Below, one piece after another: positions 34,830 to 46,405 of a stretch of DNA of 64,000 nt. The translations under genes were made by a program, and so were the position numbers. The DNA is from Nectonema munidae (taxonomy: Eukaryota > Nematomorpha > Nectonematoida > Nectonematidae). Where the stretch lies: contig JAUIRK010001035.1 of NCBI GenBank assembly GCA_030549495.1, positions 558,001 to 622,000 on the forward strand, in the 5' to 3' direction. Every line of letters starts with the position of its first letter. Position 1 is the first letter of the stretch. Under the pieces are notes generated by a model. It was not told the origin of the DNA and did not search any database. It saw only the letters and a program-made list of their open reading frames with translations.

Positions 34830-35490
34830 AGCTAATCATTGATATACTCGATTGACACTTTCATCCATTTTTAGGCTCTAGTGGCCAAAAAGGAGTACAG
34901 AGATGAAAAACAATAAAAATTATTTTGAATTTGAAAAATATTTTTAATGAGAATTTTATCCTCAATCAAAATTTTAATTATGATTTTCAATCAAAAACGA
35001 AATGAAATCAGCATAATTGATTTAGTATAAAAATATACATTTTATTTAAAATTGGAATAATATTCTTGGATACAATTTTTATGCGTAAACCGAAAATTTG
35101 ATTGATACTTTCAGAATTTTTCACGCCCTAATTAGGAAAATTGACAACGGAAATAAATTCAGCATGATTGATTCGGTATAAAAATATATATTTATTTAAA
35201 ATTTGAATGCATGCTGTCGCAAGCAATTTTATCATCAATCAAAATTTTGTTTGACATTTAATACAAAGTTCCCATGTTTATTAGAAAAATATGCATATAT
35301 ATATGATTATAAAATTTCAAGAGTGTATCTAATGTAAACACTAAGTTATACGCTATCGACATTGTAATATAAAATTTTGTTGAAAAATATTAATTTTTGA
35401 TTTTGATGACAGTTTTTGACACGAGAAGGTCATTCAACTACCGTGAAAATAGTATGAAAAGATGCAGCTAACGATTTTAGAAAAGTCACA
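34830..35490. repeat. Copy 2 of the 15.7-17.4 kb repeat, with only about two units
   Basis: It has the same head (gtggccaaaaaggagtacag), two array units (gaaatcagcataattgattt, atttagtataaaaatatac) and the same tail (gacagtttttgacacgagaa, then gtcattcaactaccgtgaaa) in the same order and orientation as copy 1. It differs in having far fewer tandem units. Confidence 0.75.
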
Positions 35491-36850
35491 AAGTTGAAAG
35501 GCATATAATTCAGTCAATTTTGTACAATAGAAATTTTACTTTGGTATCTTGATAATTCTATGGTATTTTGCATTGAATAATCATTATTCTTGTTTCGTTT
35601 TTTATTTAATTGATTTACATTTGTTTTATCCAAGTCCCTGTATATAATCCAAGCTTAGAGTTGATGTACGCATATTCCTTCATTGATTGCAGATTACTTT
35701 ATACAAAATACTAACGAGTATGCTTTCATTTTTAGTTTAAAAATCGTGATCTCTCAATCATCAAATTTTTATCGAATGGATGTTGCTATTCATGATGTGT
35801 TCCATGTAAATGCTTGCAAAGCAGGATGGAAGACTGAACTTTCATAGATAAACGTCCTACGATTTTATTTGTTAATATACATTTGTTTTTAACTAAACAT
35901 TGGAATATCTTCCCTTTTAATTTGTCAAATAAAATTACCTTCCTTTTTTGTTTATACTTTTTAATGGGTTTTTTTGTTTATACTTTTTAATGGGTTTTTT
36001 GTTTATACTTTTTAATGGGCTCCTTTCTGGAAACCTCATTTTTTCCTGCAATTTTGTGATGTAATGAATTTCAAACAAATATGTGTCTTTTTATGGTTAT
36101 CTTTTTTGTTTGTGTGATTTTTGGCTCAGAGCTACCGAGTGTCAACGTTTTTAAAGACGTTAAACTCTGAATTAAGTGTATTGATCCAATTTAATGTGCT
36201 TTAGCGATGCGATCTTTTTAAGCATGCGAGTGGAAAACCGAAAGCATTTAATAAGTTGTCGTTGGTGAAATGTGGTTGATAAATGCGAAATGTGTCAAAG
36301 GTATTAAGAAAATGTAATGGGTTTTCATATTTGTGAAATGCTATATATTACACCATTATCAATGTTTGTTCCTCAATACTTAATTATTCATGAGTACAGT
36401 AGGACAATATTTTACGTTTTTAAAATTTGGACTTGTTTTTCATAGTAAAAAGTTTTTAGCTTAACGTTTGAGTTCTAGATCAGTTGAATACAAAACTTAG
36501 AATATAGGATAAACAAACAACCAGCATATTTATGAGTAGGGTAAGAATGCCAAGACAACATATGCGTGTTTATACACATATGAACTTGTTAAAGGACAGG
36601 TGCGTAACCAAACAAGCTTCCTAGACTTCCTGATTAAATTATTGTATTAATTACTACGATTATTATTCTGGGCCCTTGTTTTTTGTTTGATTGGTCAATT
36701 TTTTTTACATATTTTATATTTGAAAAAGAGTAAATATTTTATTACTTGAAATTCACCATTTTCGTATGATTTGTATTAAAAATAATATTTTGCAATTTCT
36801 TTTTCAATAAATTATTTGTGGTCATAATTGACAACACATTTAGGTAGTGG
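35491..36850. other. Spacer with a triplicated 28-bp unit
   Basis: At 35,947-36,020 'ttgtttatactttttaatgg' with flanking T and G runs is repeated three times in tandem. A short + strand frame at 35,690-35,848 (ending in FHVNACKAGWKTELS) follows a possible splice acceptor but resembles nothing I know. No gene is called. Confidence 0.4.
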
Positions 36851-39800
36851 AAATTTCAGTCTTTTGAGTGGGTTGAATTCTCAACCAATAATCAACCGTA
36901 CTTTTACAGGCCCTCCGCCATCTTTTGCTTTGCCACGAAATGAGGTTTAGGATTCCATCTTCCCCCTTTAAGAAAATCAAGTATCCTCCTTCTGACACTC
37001 CATAAGGTAGATTGCCGAAGCTGGCATCTGAAAAGGTGACGATGGACCAGTTGTTAAGAGAACCTAAACAGTTATATTTTAAATTACCTTATCGCTCTTT
37101 AACTTTCGTTTTATTTTATTTGCGCACTTCAAATCTTTAACTCTTACACTTTTCATTTTACAAGACAATTGACATGTCTCAAAAGATATGTCAGGTCTAC
37201 ACTGTGTTGCTACCCACAAATATTTTCCGCAGACTTCATTTTCACTTGAGCTTAGATTGTCCTGTTATTCATCACTTTCAGTACCCTGAGTTTCTTCATT
37301 GTCACGACAAGGGGTTAGTTTGCACGAATGTACTCTCAGGTATGCTCCTCCACGTTTTATCAATATTTGCTTGCCGTCGATACCAAGAATCTTTGCTGGA
37401 CTATGCCAAATCGAAGAAAAGTCACTTTTGTAGTAGACATGTTCTCCAGTGCAGAAAACATGGTCTGAAATATGATCGTGTCTTCTTTTGTAAAACTCTT
37501 TTTATCTTTTCTGTAGCCTTCAATCTCACAAACTCCTCTCTTGTTTTATGTAGCGCGATTAAGTTATGTCTAACCGTCATGCTGTAGAAATTTGGATCAT
37601 TTCCTGGCAATTGGTTTGTTGGAGGGTAAGGAAAGTTTGGGTTCTTTCCAAAAACAAGTACATTTGGACTGAAACCGTAGACATTTGCTAGTCCATTTCT
37701 TGCAGCCACAGCCCAGTGCATCGCTATGTCTATATCTATATTTCCTTTATCCACCGGTTTTTCGACTGATTCTGCAAGCAAGTGATTGTTCTTTTCTATC
37801 ATTTCGTTTGACCATGGTGATTCAGCGGCAGTTGTTTTGATAGTTATATTGAATTAGTTGCAGAGATCTCGGAACTCTTGGTTGTTGAATTCTCCTCCAT
37901 TGTCAGACAGAAAATTTTCTGGACCTCCAAACATTCTGATCCAATTTTCGAAAATCGCTTTAATTATTTCTTCTTTGCTTTTATTTTTTATTCGAATTGC
38001 TTAGCAGTACCTTGTTGCGTGATCTATCATATGCAAAACTTTCACGCCAGGTTTCAAATCTTTCAAGTCCGTAGCGACGACTTGATTGAAGGAAGAGGCC
38101 AAGGGAAACGCAACGATGGGTCTGGAGGGAGTCCTTTTATATCGCCTGCACGTCTCACACCTCTGGCTAATATCTTCGAGCTTGGTGAACACTATTGGAT
38201 TCTTTATTCCAGCTTTTGTTAAGAAATCTTTTAGTTTGATGTATGATGGGTGACAAAATTGCTTGTGCAACTTCAGTAGAGCTTCTATCTTTTCTGATTT
38301 CAAATTTTCTATGGGAACAGAAAAAAAATATATTGTTTTTCACAATGTTCTCATCTCTTCTGGTTAGAGAAACAAAATACTGACCTGATTTTGAGACTTG
38401 TAAGGGAATATCTCTACCTAAAAAAGTTTATCATGTACAAAGTCAATGAACCCTTTACCCTTCTTTAAAGTTTCTTTAGAAAAAAGTCAGGGAATTTCAC
38501 AGGAAACAACATCGCAACTAGTGTGTCCACTTTAAGGTCTTTTTCATTCCCCGGGGAACGAGGACCTCGTAATTTTTGAAAATTTCCTCGAAAGCGATTT
38601 TTTTACAGTAAAAACTGTTCAGAAAAGAAAATTTAAAAGTCTCATATAAGATTTTTATTGAAAAAAATTTTAATGCATAAAAGATTTATGTTTTAAAAAA
38701 ATATCTAAGAAAAATTAGAGCGTTCAAAGTTTCATCATTCAACTGGTTTCTTATTTTTGTAGAAAAATAACCCATTGACGAAAACACTCTTTCGGCATCC
38801 ACAGAAGTTGGTTTTATGCTCTTTAAATTTTTGAATAAAGTTTCTAAAACTTCGGGCCTCCTATTTGTTTCTAAATAAAGGTCAAATGTTTTTTTCATTA
38901 TTTCCTCTATGCTTGAAATCTTGCTTTTAGTTTCACGTTCTTCATTTTCATTAATCTTCAGAAATTCGTCCAATTCCTCCTTCACGCTTTTTTTCTCTGT
39001 TTTTTGGTTGCTAACGATTAATGTTTCATCTTTCTTCTCCGTTACTTCGATATTTTTGTCGTCGGATTCGACAAAAAAATTTTTTTCAAAAATTCCCCGA
39101 GGAAATTTAAAAATTTTTTTCGAGGACGAGGATTTTGAAATTTCACGATTCCCCGGGGACTCGAGGACGAGGAATCCCGGGGTGGACACCCTAATCGCAA
39201 CGTATGTACACTTTCATATTGTCTAAATAAATAGGCATGATTAGTCTTTGTGTTGCGGAAAATCTCCCATTTCCAAATTTGTACACTGCTGAAGATTTAC
39301 CAAAATGAATGCTTTGTCTATCTTTGTATGATAGTGTTTCCAAGTACAGGTTCTACCATGTTGCACCACACACTGTACTCGTACAGCCGGAGTCTATGAT
39401 CATACATCCAAACATTTCTGACAATAGAGAGTCTTGAGCCTCATTGTCAGTGAGGAGAACTGCGCTGTGATCCGTATTTTTCGGACAGTCTTTGCGATCT
39501 GTTGATTGGTGCGATTGTAACTTTGAATTTTCCTTCCTCTGTTGTTCGACGTCCATAGAGAGCGCCATATTCCTTTTCACTTGTGTCTTTAAGACTTTCC
39601 AGTTTTCGAGTGGGAAACGCATTTTCATTTTTGATGTGAATGATGCTGTCATTTTCAACCATTTTCGATTCTCCATGTGTAGGTGCCTGGAAGCTTTGGT
39701 GCATCTTCAATATTTGTTTTTTTATGTGAGCAAACGTCACTTCTGCCAATGTTCCCAAGACAATATCTCTTTTCTCGTGAACGAGATTTGCACTCTCCAT

Positions 39801-40260
39801 GAGCTGGAAAGCTAAGACTCCTTCAGCCAAGTTCATAGCGCTGGATTTGCACTCGCTATAGTTCCTTTCAAATGCGACTATGAAGTCACTCATTGGGATT
39901 CCTTCTGTTCGGCGATAGTGGATAAATTGTCTCCAGGATAGAAAAGCTTTGAAGTTTTTGTCTTTTTGGTACAAGTCATCTAACTTTTTCAGGGTTTCAT
40001 CGATCTCGCTTTCACTGTTGATGATGTCGACGTCTAACTCAAGAGTTGCGTCTCGAGAAGTTAAAGGATCGGGAAGGGAGGGGATAAGAGCGCTGCCCTG
40101 CTTCTTTTTGTCCAGATCCGTGAGGTGTTGCCATATTTTCAGCTGCTTTTTCCACTGCTCGCAAGGTTCTTTCAGAGTCGGTGGTGCTTTCCAACTTGAA
40201 GACATTTGAAGAAGAGCAACACTTAACAAGGAGTAACCACGCTCTGCTACCATGATTGCA
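36850..40260 (-). mobile_element. Copia-group LTR retrotransposon fossil
   Basis: Parts appear in Copia order on the minus strand: gag (about 40,253-39,450), a protease-type DSGC segment (about 39,400), the gag_pre-integrase zinc region and integrase core (38,303-38,000), a later integrase stretch (37,800-37,420), and an RNase H segment with a 'SDASFGNLP' motif (about 37,050-36,960). The RNase H style recalls the GalEa-like Copia elements of crustaceans and molluscs, though that is from memory. It is clearly broken, with roughly ten or more disruptions and large missing parts, including most of the reverse transcriptase. A hAT derivative is inserted in it. I cannot delimit the LTRs. It looks old. 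Confidence 0.8.
38519..39193 (-). mobile_element. 675-bp hAT derivative inserted in the Copia fossil
   Basis: The ends are TAGTGTGTCCACTT on the left and, reverse-complemented, TAGGGTGTCCACCC on the right. Both are flanked by the identical octamer atcgcaac (38,511-38,518 and 39,194-39,201), which fits the hAT nTnnnnAn target rule. The minus strand carries the C-terminal part of a transposase: an acidic and lysine-rich linker, then SVDAERVFSSMGYFSTKIRN and LNDETLNALIFLRYFF, the hAT dimerisation domain. The N-terminal BED finger and DDE core are absent, so this is an internally deleted copy that needs a partner element. Subterminal 'ccccggggaacgaggacc' and 'ccccggggactcgaggac' form further inverted repeats. 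Confidence 0.9.
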
Positions 40261-40459
40261 AAGGGAGAAAATACTTTATTGGAAGAAACAAGTGTGTATA
40301 CTGAGCATTGTACTGATATTTATATGCTTTTAAGTGGTCTCCAGGGTGTAGGTAGACTGATATTAGTGAAGGTGAAAGGCAGTCGGTAATTGTATTTTCC
40401 ACTTTAGGCGGCTAACTAATTGTCTAACCAATTAGTTGATAATAGCCACTTATCCATTG

Positions 40460-40875
40460 TCAGTCTGCTTTAGCTTCACTCATGATATTGTAAGCAGATT
40501 TGTACGAAGATTAATTCTGAAGTCAAACTCGATCCTTGATGTCCACTCTAAATAGTCTCCTTTAGCTTCACTCATGATATTGTAAGCAGATTTGTACGAA
40601 GAAGTCTTTCTCGATCCTTGATGTCAACTCTGAATAGTCTGCTTTTGCTCCACTCATGATATTGTAAGCAAATTTGTACGAAGATTACTTGTGAAGTCTT
40701 TCTCGATTCTTGATGTCCACTCTGAATAGTCTGATTTAGCTTCACTCATGATATTGTAAGCAGATTTGTACGAAGATTACTTGTGAAGTCTAACTCTATC
40801 CTTGTTGTTCACTCTGAATAGTGTGCCTTAGTTTAACTCTTGATAGTGTAAGCGATTTTGTACAAGGATCTCTGT
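40460..40875. repeat. Five tandem units upstream of the Copia gag
   Basis: 'ttcactcatgatattgtaag' followed by 'cagatttgtacgaag' and 'tctttctcgatccttgatg' then 'tccactctgaatagtc' recur five times with a spacing of about 77-95 bp. The repeats lie 5' of the gag region of the minus-strand fossil, so they may be part of its leader or LTR. Confidence 0.8.
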
Positions 40876-41304
40876 GACTCTTCCACTTGAAAAATAAGTA
40901 AGTAGAAAATTGATCATTTGGAACATTTGTGTGTATGTGTGTGTGTGTGTAATTTAATGTTTTGTTAGGCTATAATATATGATCTGTGATTGAATTAAAA
41001 GGCCATGCGTGCTATAGTAGTATAAGGTGTAAATAATGAGTACAGTGTGAATATTTTTTGCAAATATATACATATTAATTTTAATATGTGCATCTAACAT
41101 TGAATTGTTATAATCAATAAATACTAACAACGAATATCAAAATTATTTCTCTCACGAAGCAAAGAACATACAAAAAGAAATAATTTGTAATGAATTTGTT
41201 TAAATATTTTTTTGTTAATAAATTTGTTTTAATTTTGTTCATTAAAATAATTTGTCTCTGAATGATTGAAATTTCTTCATATACAAAAATAATGGTTAAA
41301 ATTC

Positions 41305-41560
41305 AAAATATACAAGAACATAGGTCTGGTGAACGAGGAGACCACATCACATGATTACTTTTTCCAATCTAATTAGCAAAATTACCATTCCACGAATCTT
41401 TATTCTTCTTGGCAAATTGAGCAGGAGCGCGATTATCTTGTAGCCACACAGGAAGTCTTTCACTAAGACTTTCAAGTTGGGGCATTGACACATCTTTCAG
41501 TTTATCAAGATAAGGGTCACCAGATAGGTAATCATTGAAAAAGCATGGTCCAAGCTCATT
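41305..41560 (-). pseudogene. Mariner/IS630-like DDE transposase fragment
   Basis: The minus strand encodes LPVWLQDNRAPAQFAKK and then MWSPRSPDLCSCIF, separated by one stop. These match the QQDGAPAHFA and WPPRSPDLxPxD blocks around the second and third catalytic Asp of Tc1/mariner-like (DDE superfamily endonuclease) transposases. Only this part is recognisable; neither the N-terminal helix-turn-helix nor terminal repeats were found. Confidence 0.6.
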
Positions 41561-43284
41561 GGTTTTCTATAAACGACACCAAACCAAAACTTTTTTGCTT
41601 CTTACTGTTTGGAATATCCAATATGATGGGGATTTGGTTGCGCCCTTTTTGAAAATGTTGTCTGTTTACCTCCTAAGTTACTCCTTGTTACTGTTTTGTA
41701 ACTTGTGAGGAGGAAATTTTTGTTATTTTAAAATTTGACAAATAATGCTTCATTTTGGAATACCTAACTCAATAGATGTCCTTCCTAAAGTTTGAATATT
41801 TGGGACTTCCATGCATTTAAGCTATAACAATTTTTTTCATTTGGACTGATAAACCTCATAACTCAAAATGCGGTTTGTGCATGATGCTGCCTGTTTCAAA
41901 TAAATTAAAAAAATTTCTAATCACCTTCGCTACTGTCCAAAACTAATAAGAATCCTTCCTCCATGAGGTAGATTAAATTCTTCTGCTATCTTTCGATGTG
42001 ACTATCACTCACGTCTACTAAGAATTATCATCTCAATTCTTTCGATTAAAGATGCAAAAACAGTGAATAATTTAAATGAATGGAAAATATCCAACTATCC
42101 TATGTGCCTAGATTTTAAAGACATTTTGTAAATGAGGTATCATTTGTGAAATAGATTACTGTGTTTAATTTTGTTGCTTGAAAATATCAAGTATACAAAA
42201 AAAGACTAAAAAGAGGTGCTAGGAATGCCCTTGAGCTCCAAGCGCACGTCAAACCAAAACTTTTGGGAACAACTATTTAACATAATGCTCTTTTTGCTTG
42301 AAAGTACTCTCCCGTCAAGATAGAAATATTATAAAAGATCTTCTTTCTTTCTCCATATGTTGTTACATCATCGTCTCTACAAAAATATATTCTTCAAGGC
42401 AAAAAACTTTTTTTAGGAGTCATAAAGATAATTATAATTAGTTGCCTACTTGAAAACAACAACAAACTTCACCAAACAGTTAAATATTTAGTATTGTTAT
42501 CAAAAATTGATCAAACAATACACGGTATATTACTTTGAAAGATTCTACTACTTTTTGATCAAGAGGCTGACATATGGAGTTTGATCTGGTTGGATTGCTC
42601 ATTTTTAGTTCATATAAGCTATGTTTTCGTTGTCAGTGCAGTTACCAGCAGTCCCAATTTTTGTAGAAGTGTTCAATCGACTTATAAAAATATTAGTTGT
42701 TCATTTGTTAAAGTTTTATTTCATCAAATATATCATACAAATAGACCAGTGCAATGCTCTAATGAATATAAATGCGAATTTGAATCATAATGAAATTTAA
42801 GATTGTTACTATGTGCTGATATTAATGAGAGAGAAATAAAGTATGTCCTTATTAATATGTATATAACTGTTTATGATCAAAATTGTTTTGTCTGTTCTAC
42901 TTCTTGTATGCAATGAATAAAATTTTGTCATTTTTTTCCTTTATATGTCTATTTCCCCTTCATACTTGCTTATTGAATACATAATACATATATTTTCCTG
43001 TTGATTAAAACTTGTTAACATCTTCTGTCAATATATAATCATATAATGGATTTCAATATATATATTTACATATATATGATAGGGTACTCATCTCAGCGGC
43101 TTCTAGCCTTTTGATAACCCAAAGTGACACAGCTGCAATCAACATTTATGTCTTCTACATCCCAAGTGAAATTTCAAGTTATTGAAATTTTTATTTTATT
43201 TTCTCATTCACATATCTTATTTTTTCTTGTGTTTACTTGAATAAATTTCTTCTTCTTCTTCATTAGATAAAAGAACATTCGAGG
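41561..43284. other. Spacer, no gene recognised
   Basis: The 69-codon frame at 42,581-42,790 has no recognisable domain. 'accaaaacttttttgcttct' (41,583) and 'accaaaacttttgggaacaa' (42,254) share a short repeat. At 43,096 'cagcggcttctagccttttg' resembles a hAT end. Nothing else is seen. Confidence 0.4.
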
Positions 43285-43292
43285 GCCACAAT

Positions 43293-43673
43293 CAGTGGCG
43301 ATCTTAAGCTTTTAAAAAAGGGGCTGTGTCAGGACCAATGTTTTGTTAGATAACACTTGTAATTTTTTAACGCAAAAATGCTCTGGTTTCTAACTTCAGA
43401 TATAGCTCGGCTTTTTTGTTTTTTTTATATAATCTCAATTTTTTTTCTTTGAAATTAAATTAGCAATATAGGATATTTTTGAAAGTTTTTTTTGCTTAAT
43501 GTATCCTTTTACAAATTGTATTCATCATAGCTTTGTTCAAATAAAACCAAATATATTTTTTCCTAAAGTTTTGATATTTTTTAAAAAACTTCATGATATA
43601 AAGTGAGGGGGGGGGCAACATGGGGGCGAGCAAAAAACTGAGGAGGCCTTGGCCTCATTTAAAATCTTCACTG
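43293..43673. mobile_element. hAT-like MITE, 381 bp
   Basis: The left end is CAGTGGCGATCTTAAGCTTT and the right end, reverse-complemented, CAGTGAAGATTTTAAATGAG. The octamer gccacaat flanks both sides exactly (43,285-43,292 and 43,674-43,681). There is no coding capacity. CAGTG ends plus an 8-bp duplication indicate a non-autonomous hAT-type element. Confidence 0.85.
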
Positions 43674-43681
43674 GCCACAAT

Positions 43682-44210
43682 GGGAGAGGGTTAGTGGACA
43701 CGGCTCCTGTAACAACTAGCTAAGGCCTTGTTGAGTATTGTACATAAAAATTCAAATTAAGCTTTCATTATGGGAAAAACTTTGTCTAACATTACGATTA
43801 TTTCGTATCTAAAGGAACAATGATGCCAATAAATGTATTTGCAAGTGAAGCGAGAAAGACATATAAAATAATATTAGATAATAATAATAATTAATTATTC
43901 AAAATAGCGCTATCTATTATTGAGCAAACAATCACCGTCTATATGACATTTTTTGACCAATGAACATAAGTAAATCTCAGTTCTCCCAGTTAATCTTAAT
44001 TATTATATTAATGTAACACAAAACAAAAACATGTGTTGTAACGAGTTTTGCTCCGTTCGTACTCTTTGTTTCATCTTCTTCGTGCATTCAAAGAAATAGC
44101 CTCCATCGAACATTAGAAAAACTAATTAAAATATTTAAGAAGCGTGCGGCTGGATTAATTAAATTCGCTAAAATCATTTCCACTGTAAAATCACTTAGTA
44201 AATCACGTAA
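43682..44210. other. Upstream region of the CUB-domain gene
   Basis: AT-rich until about 44,040, where composition turns to the richer G+C of the following gene. No TATA element or upstream exon could be assigned. Confidence 0.35.
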
Positions 44211-45638
44211 ATGTCTTTTTTGAATACCTTTATCTCGTTGCACTCTTTTTTCATGATTTGCATCGTTGCGCAAGAAATAGACTTCACAGATGAGAAAGGG
44301 CATTGCTTCGAGTACGCCCATTCCTACCTGGATTACCCAAACATAAGCGTGATCACATCGCCCAACTTTCCTCAACCCTACAACACCTCCATTGACTGCA
44401 TCGTCATTGCTCGCGCTCCCCCCAACCACCAGATTATTCTGGAGTCAGTCGAGGCTTATCAAATTGAGCCGTCGGAGGAGTGCATCTTCGATTACTTGGA
44501 AATACGTGACGGCTCCTTTGGCTATTCTCCACACATTGAAAAGTATTGTGGTATGAAGAGACCAGAAAAAGTGGTTTCTTCTAAGCGCTACTTATGGATA
44601 TGGTTCCATTCTGATGAAAACCTCGTCTACACCGGCTTCAAGCTCATACTCCATTCATCTGCGGTGCAAGTTCACAAGCAAGACCTCTTTCCGATCCAAG
44701 AGACGTGTTTGGTACGGGTAAGGAGTTTGTGGGGTGTCATTTCATCACTCTCCAAATTCAACACTTCTTTGTTTGACGCGAATGTTAGCAAGCAAGAGTG
44801 CACTTGGATTGTAGAAAACGGGATAAACTTCAGCCACATGGAGTTGCAGTTCACGAACGTCCTGCTTCTAAATAGCGCGTACGACTGCGACAAAAATCGA
44901 ATCGAAGTCTACGTGAACAGCAGTGTCAGAACTGATCGCTTGAAAGAAATTTGTTTTCCGCAGCACTTGAAGAAGAGTGAAGAAGGGAGCGTTCAATACG
45001 ACATGAAGTTGCATGCCCAAAAAGTGTACATTCACTTCGTGTTCACTCCCACAACGAAAGAGAACGGCATCAACCAAGTTAGCAACGATAGCGTGTATTA
45101 CTCTCAAAAGTACTTGTCGCGATTTAAAGTAAACTTTTTAGCATTCAGATTGAAGTCGCACACAAACTCGTCATCCATCATTTCATCCCTGAGCTCCCTC
45201 AAGGAAGGAGGCTCAAAGCAGCGATTCTTCGATTGTAACGTGGACAACATGCTCATTCCGCCGGATTTGGTGTGCAACGGCATCCCCAACTGTCCCAATA
45301 ACAGGGATGAGGTGATTTGCATCAAACTGGGCGCTCTGCAAAGGTTCTTTGAAAAAGCGCGCTCCACATACAACTTTTCCTTGAATAAAAACACGTTCAT
45401 TGTGACGTTGACCTGGATCCCCTTTTTGCTCATCCTCTCAGTCTTCCTGGTGATCTACCTGCACCAGTCCTGCTTTCAAAGAAGCAAAATCAATCAGAGC
45501 TTAGGCCTCATCAAAAACCACTTCGATGAGGTGCAAAACTCAACGCAAAACTCTTTAGAAAGAACTCTTAGCATGATTGAGGCAAACGCTATCGAAGAAA
45601 GAAAAGAGTGCGTCATCACAGTAACTAAGTTTCCTTGA
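44211..45638 (+). CDS. NETO-like membrane protein: CUB-CUB-LDLa-TM, single exon
   Basis: 475 residues, uninterrupted. Residues 1-20 form a hydrophobic signal peptide. CUB 1 spans about 32-148 (Cys 32, 63, 91, 113; CIFDYLEIRDG is the Ca-binding-type turn). CUB 2 spans about 166-312 (Cys 166, 197, 226, 248). An LDLa-like module spans 339-370, and a TM helix lies at about 394-417 (IVTLTWIPFLLILSVFLVIY). The cytoplasmic tail of about 58 residues has no obvious motif beyond a basic start. This order is that of Neuropilin/tolloid-like (NETO) proteins, auxiliary subunits of ionotropic glutamate receptors, and the related SOL/LEV-10 group. Sequence identity cannot be judged by eye, so I give no symbol. 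The LDLa module has only four Cys: the two that form its I-III bond are both gone. The gene is intronless and far richer in G+C than its surroundings. AATAAA stands at 45,701-45,706. Confidence 0.85.
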   Translation: MSFLNTFISLHSFFMICIVAQEIDFTDEKGHCFEYAHSYLDYPNISVITSPNFPQPYNTSIDCIVIARAPPNHQIILESVEAYQIEPSEECIFDYLEIRDGSFGYSPHIEKYCGMKRPEKVVSSKRYLWIWFHSDENLVYTGFKLILHSSAVQVHKQDLFPIQETCLVRVRSLWGVISSLSKFNTSLFDANVSKQECTWIVENGINFSHMELQFTNVLLLNSAYDCDKNRIEVYVNSSVRTDRLKEICFPQHLKKSEEGSVQYDMKLHAQKVYIHFVFTPTTKENGINQVSNDSVYYSQKYLSRFKVNFLAFRLKSHTNSSSIISSLSSLKEGGSKQRFFDCNVDNMLIPPDLVCNGIPNCPNNRDEVICIKLGALQRFFEKARSTYNFSLNKNTFIVTLTWIPFLLILSVFLVIYLHQSCFQRSKINQSLGLIKNHFDEVQNSTQNSLERTLSMIEANAIEERKECVITVTKFP

Positions 45639-45837
45639 CTTTCTCACTACTTTTAAATTCAACCTTTCAGGGTTAACCTCTTTCCTAATGGATTTTTTGA
45701 AATAAAGTTAACTTTTCATACATATTCCATCATTTTACAAAAAAATAAATGCCATTTGAAAATAATTTATACACAACCTATATTTATAATCCTTTCAAAG
45801 AACTAGCTTATTTTTTCAATCAAAATTTCTTGATTCA

Positions 45838-45990
45838 AACTTGGGGCGTGAGTTAGGTTGGTTAGATACTGGGTTTGGATAACTCAAGTTTTTGGATTCG
45901 ATCCCATATCAAGCCTTATTTTCTCATAGTTGGATACAAGCGTCGCAATTATGCCTTTTCGATCAAAACATCTCACCGTACCTCTATCTT
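45838..45990 (+). repeat. tRNA-derived SINE downstream of the NETO-like gene
   Basis: Same family as 14,644-14,789: 'gttggttagatactgggttt', B-box-like 'tggattcgatcccat', 'tcatagttggatacaagcgt', 'ttttcgatcaaaacatctca' and 'ccgtacctctatct'. It starts about 130 bp after the gene's poly(A) signal. Confidence 0.75.
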
Positions 45991-46405
45991 TGATATCAAC
46001 ATAAATGTGACTCTTGTTATCGAAGTAGTTTACATCATTGGCGAAAGATCTCAATTGTTTGGGAGATTATATTGCAAATTCAGAAAAATTCGAACAAACA
46101 GTCCTATAAATGCCCGTTAATCATAAGTACTAGATACTTGAAGTCTGTTAATAAAATAACGGTCAGTAAAATCATGCCACTTATTTCAGTCAGGATTATG
46201 TTTTGGTCAGGTAGATACACTCAGGCAATTTATATATTATAGGTTTTCAAAATTTTAGGTTAATTCAATGCTAATTTTTCTCTGCTATTGATTATCTCTG
46301 ACTTTTTAAATCAAATACAATGTAAAATAGTTATCTACATTTGGAGAAACTTCTTTATAAATTTTAGCAAAATTTAATATTATTGATGCTCTCAAGTATA
46401 ATTCA
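45991..46405. other. Spacer, nothing recognised
   Basis: AT-rich sequence with no exon or repeat that I can identify. Confidence 0.45.

Noticed and set aside
35690-35848. Possible terminal exon ending FHVNACKAGWKTELS
   Set aside because: A plausible acceptor precedes it, but no homologue comes to mind and no second exon was found; it could be chance or a retroelement scrap.
44088-45433. Minus-strand frames opposite the NETO-like gene
   Set aside because: They are antisense shadows of a long G+C-richer coding exon and lack any domain.
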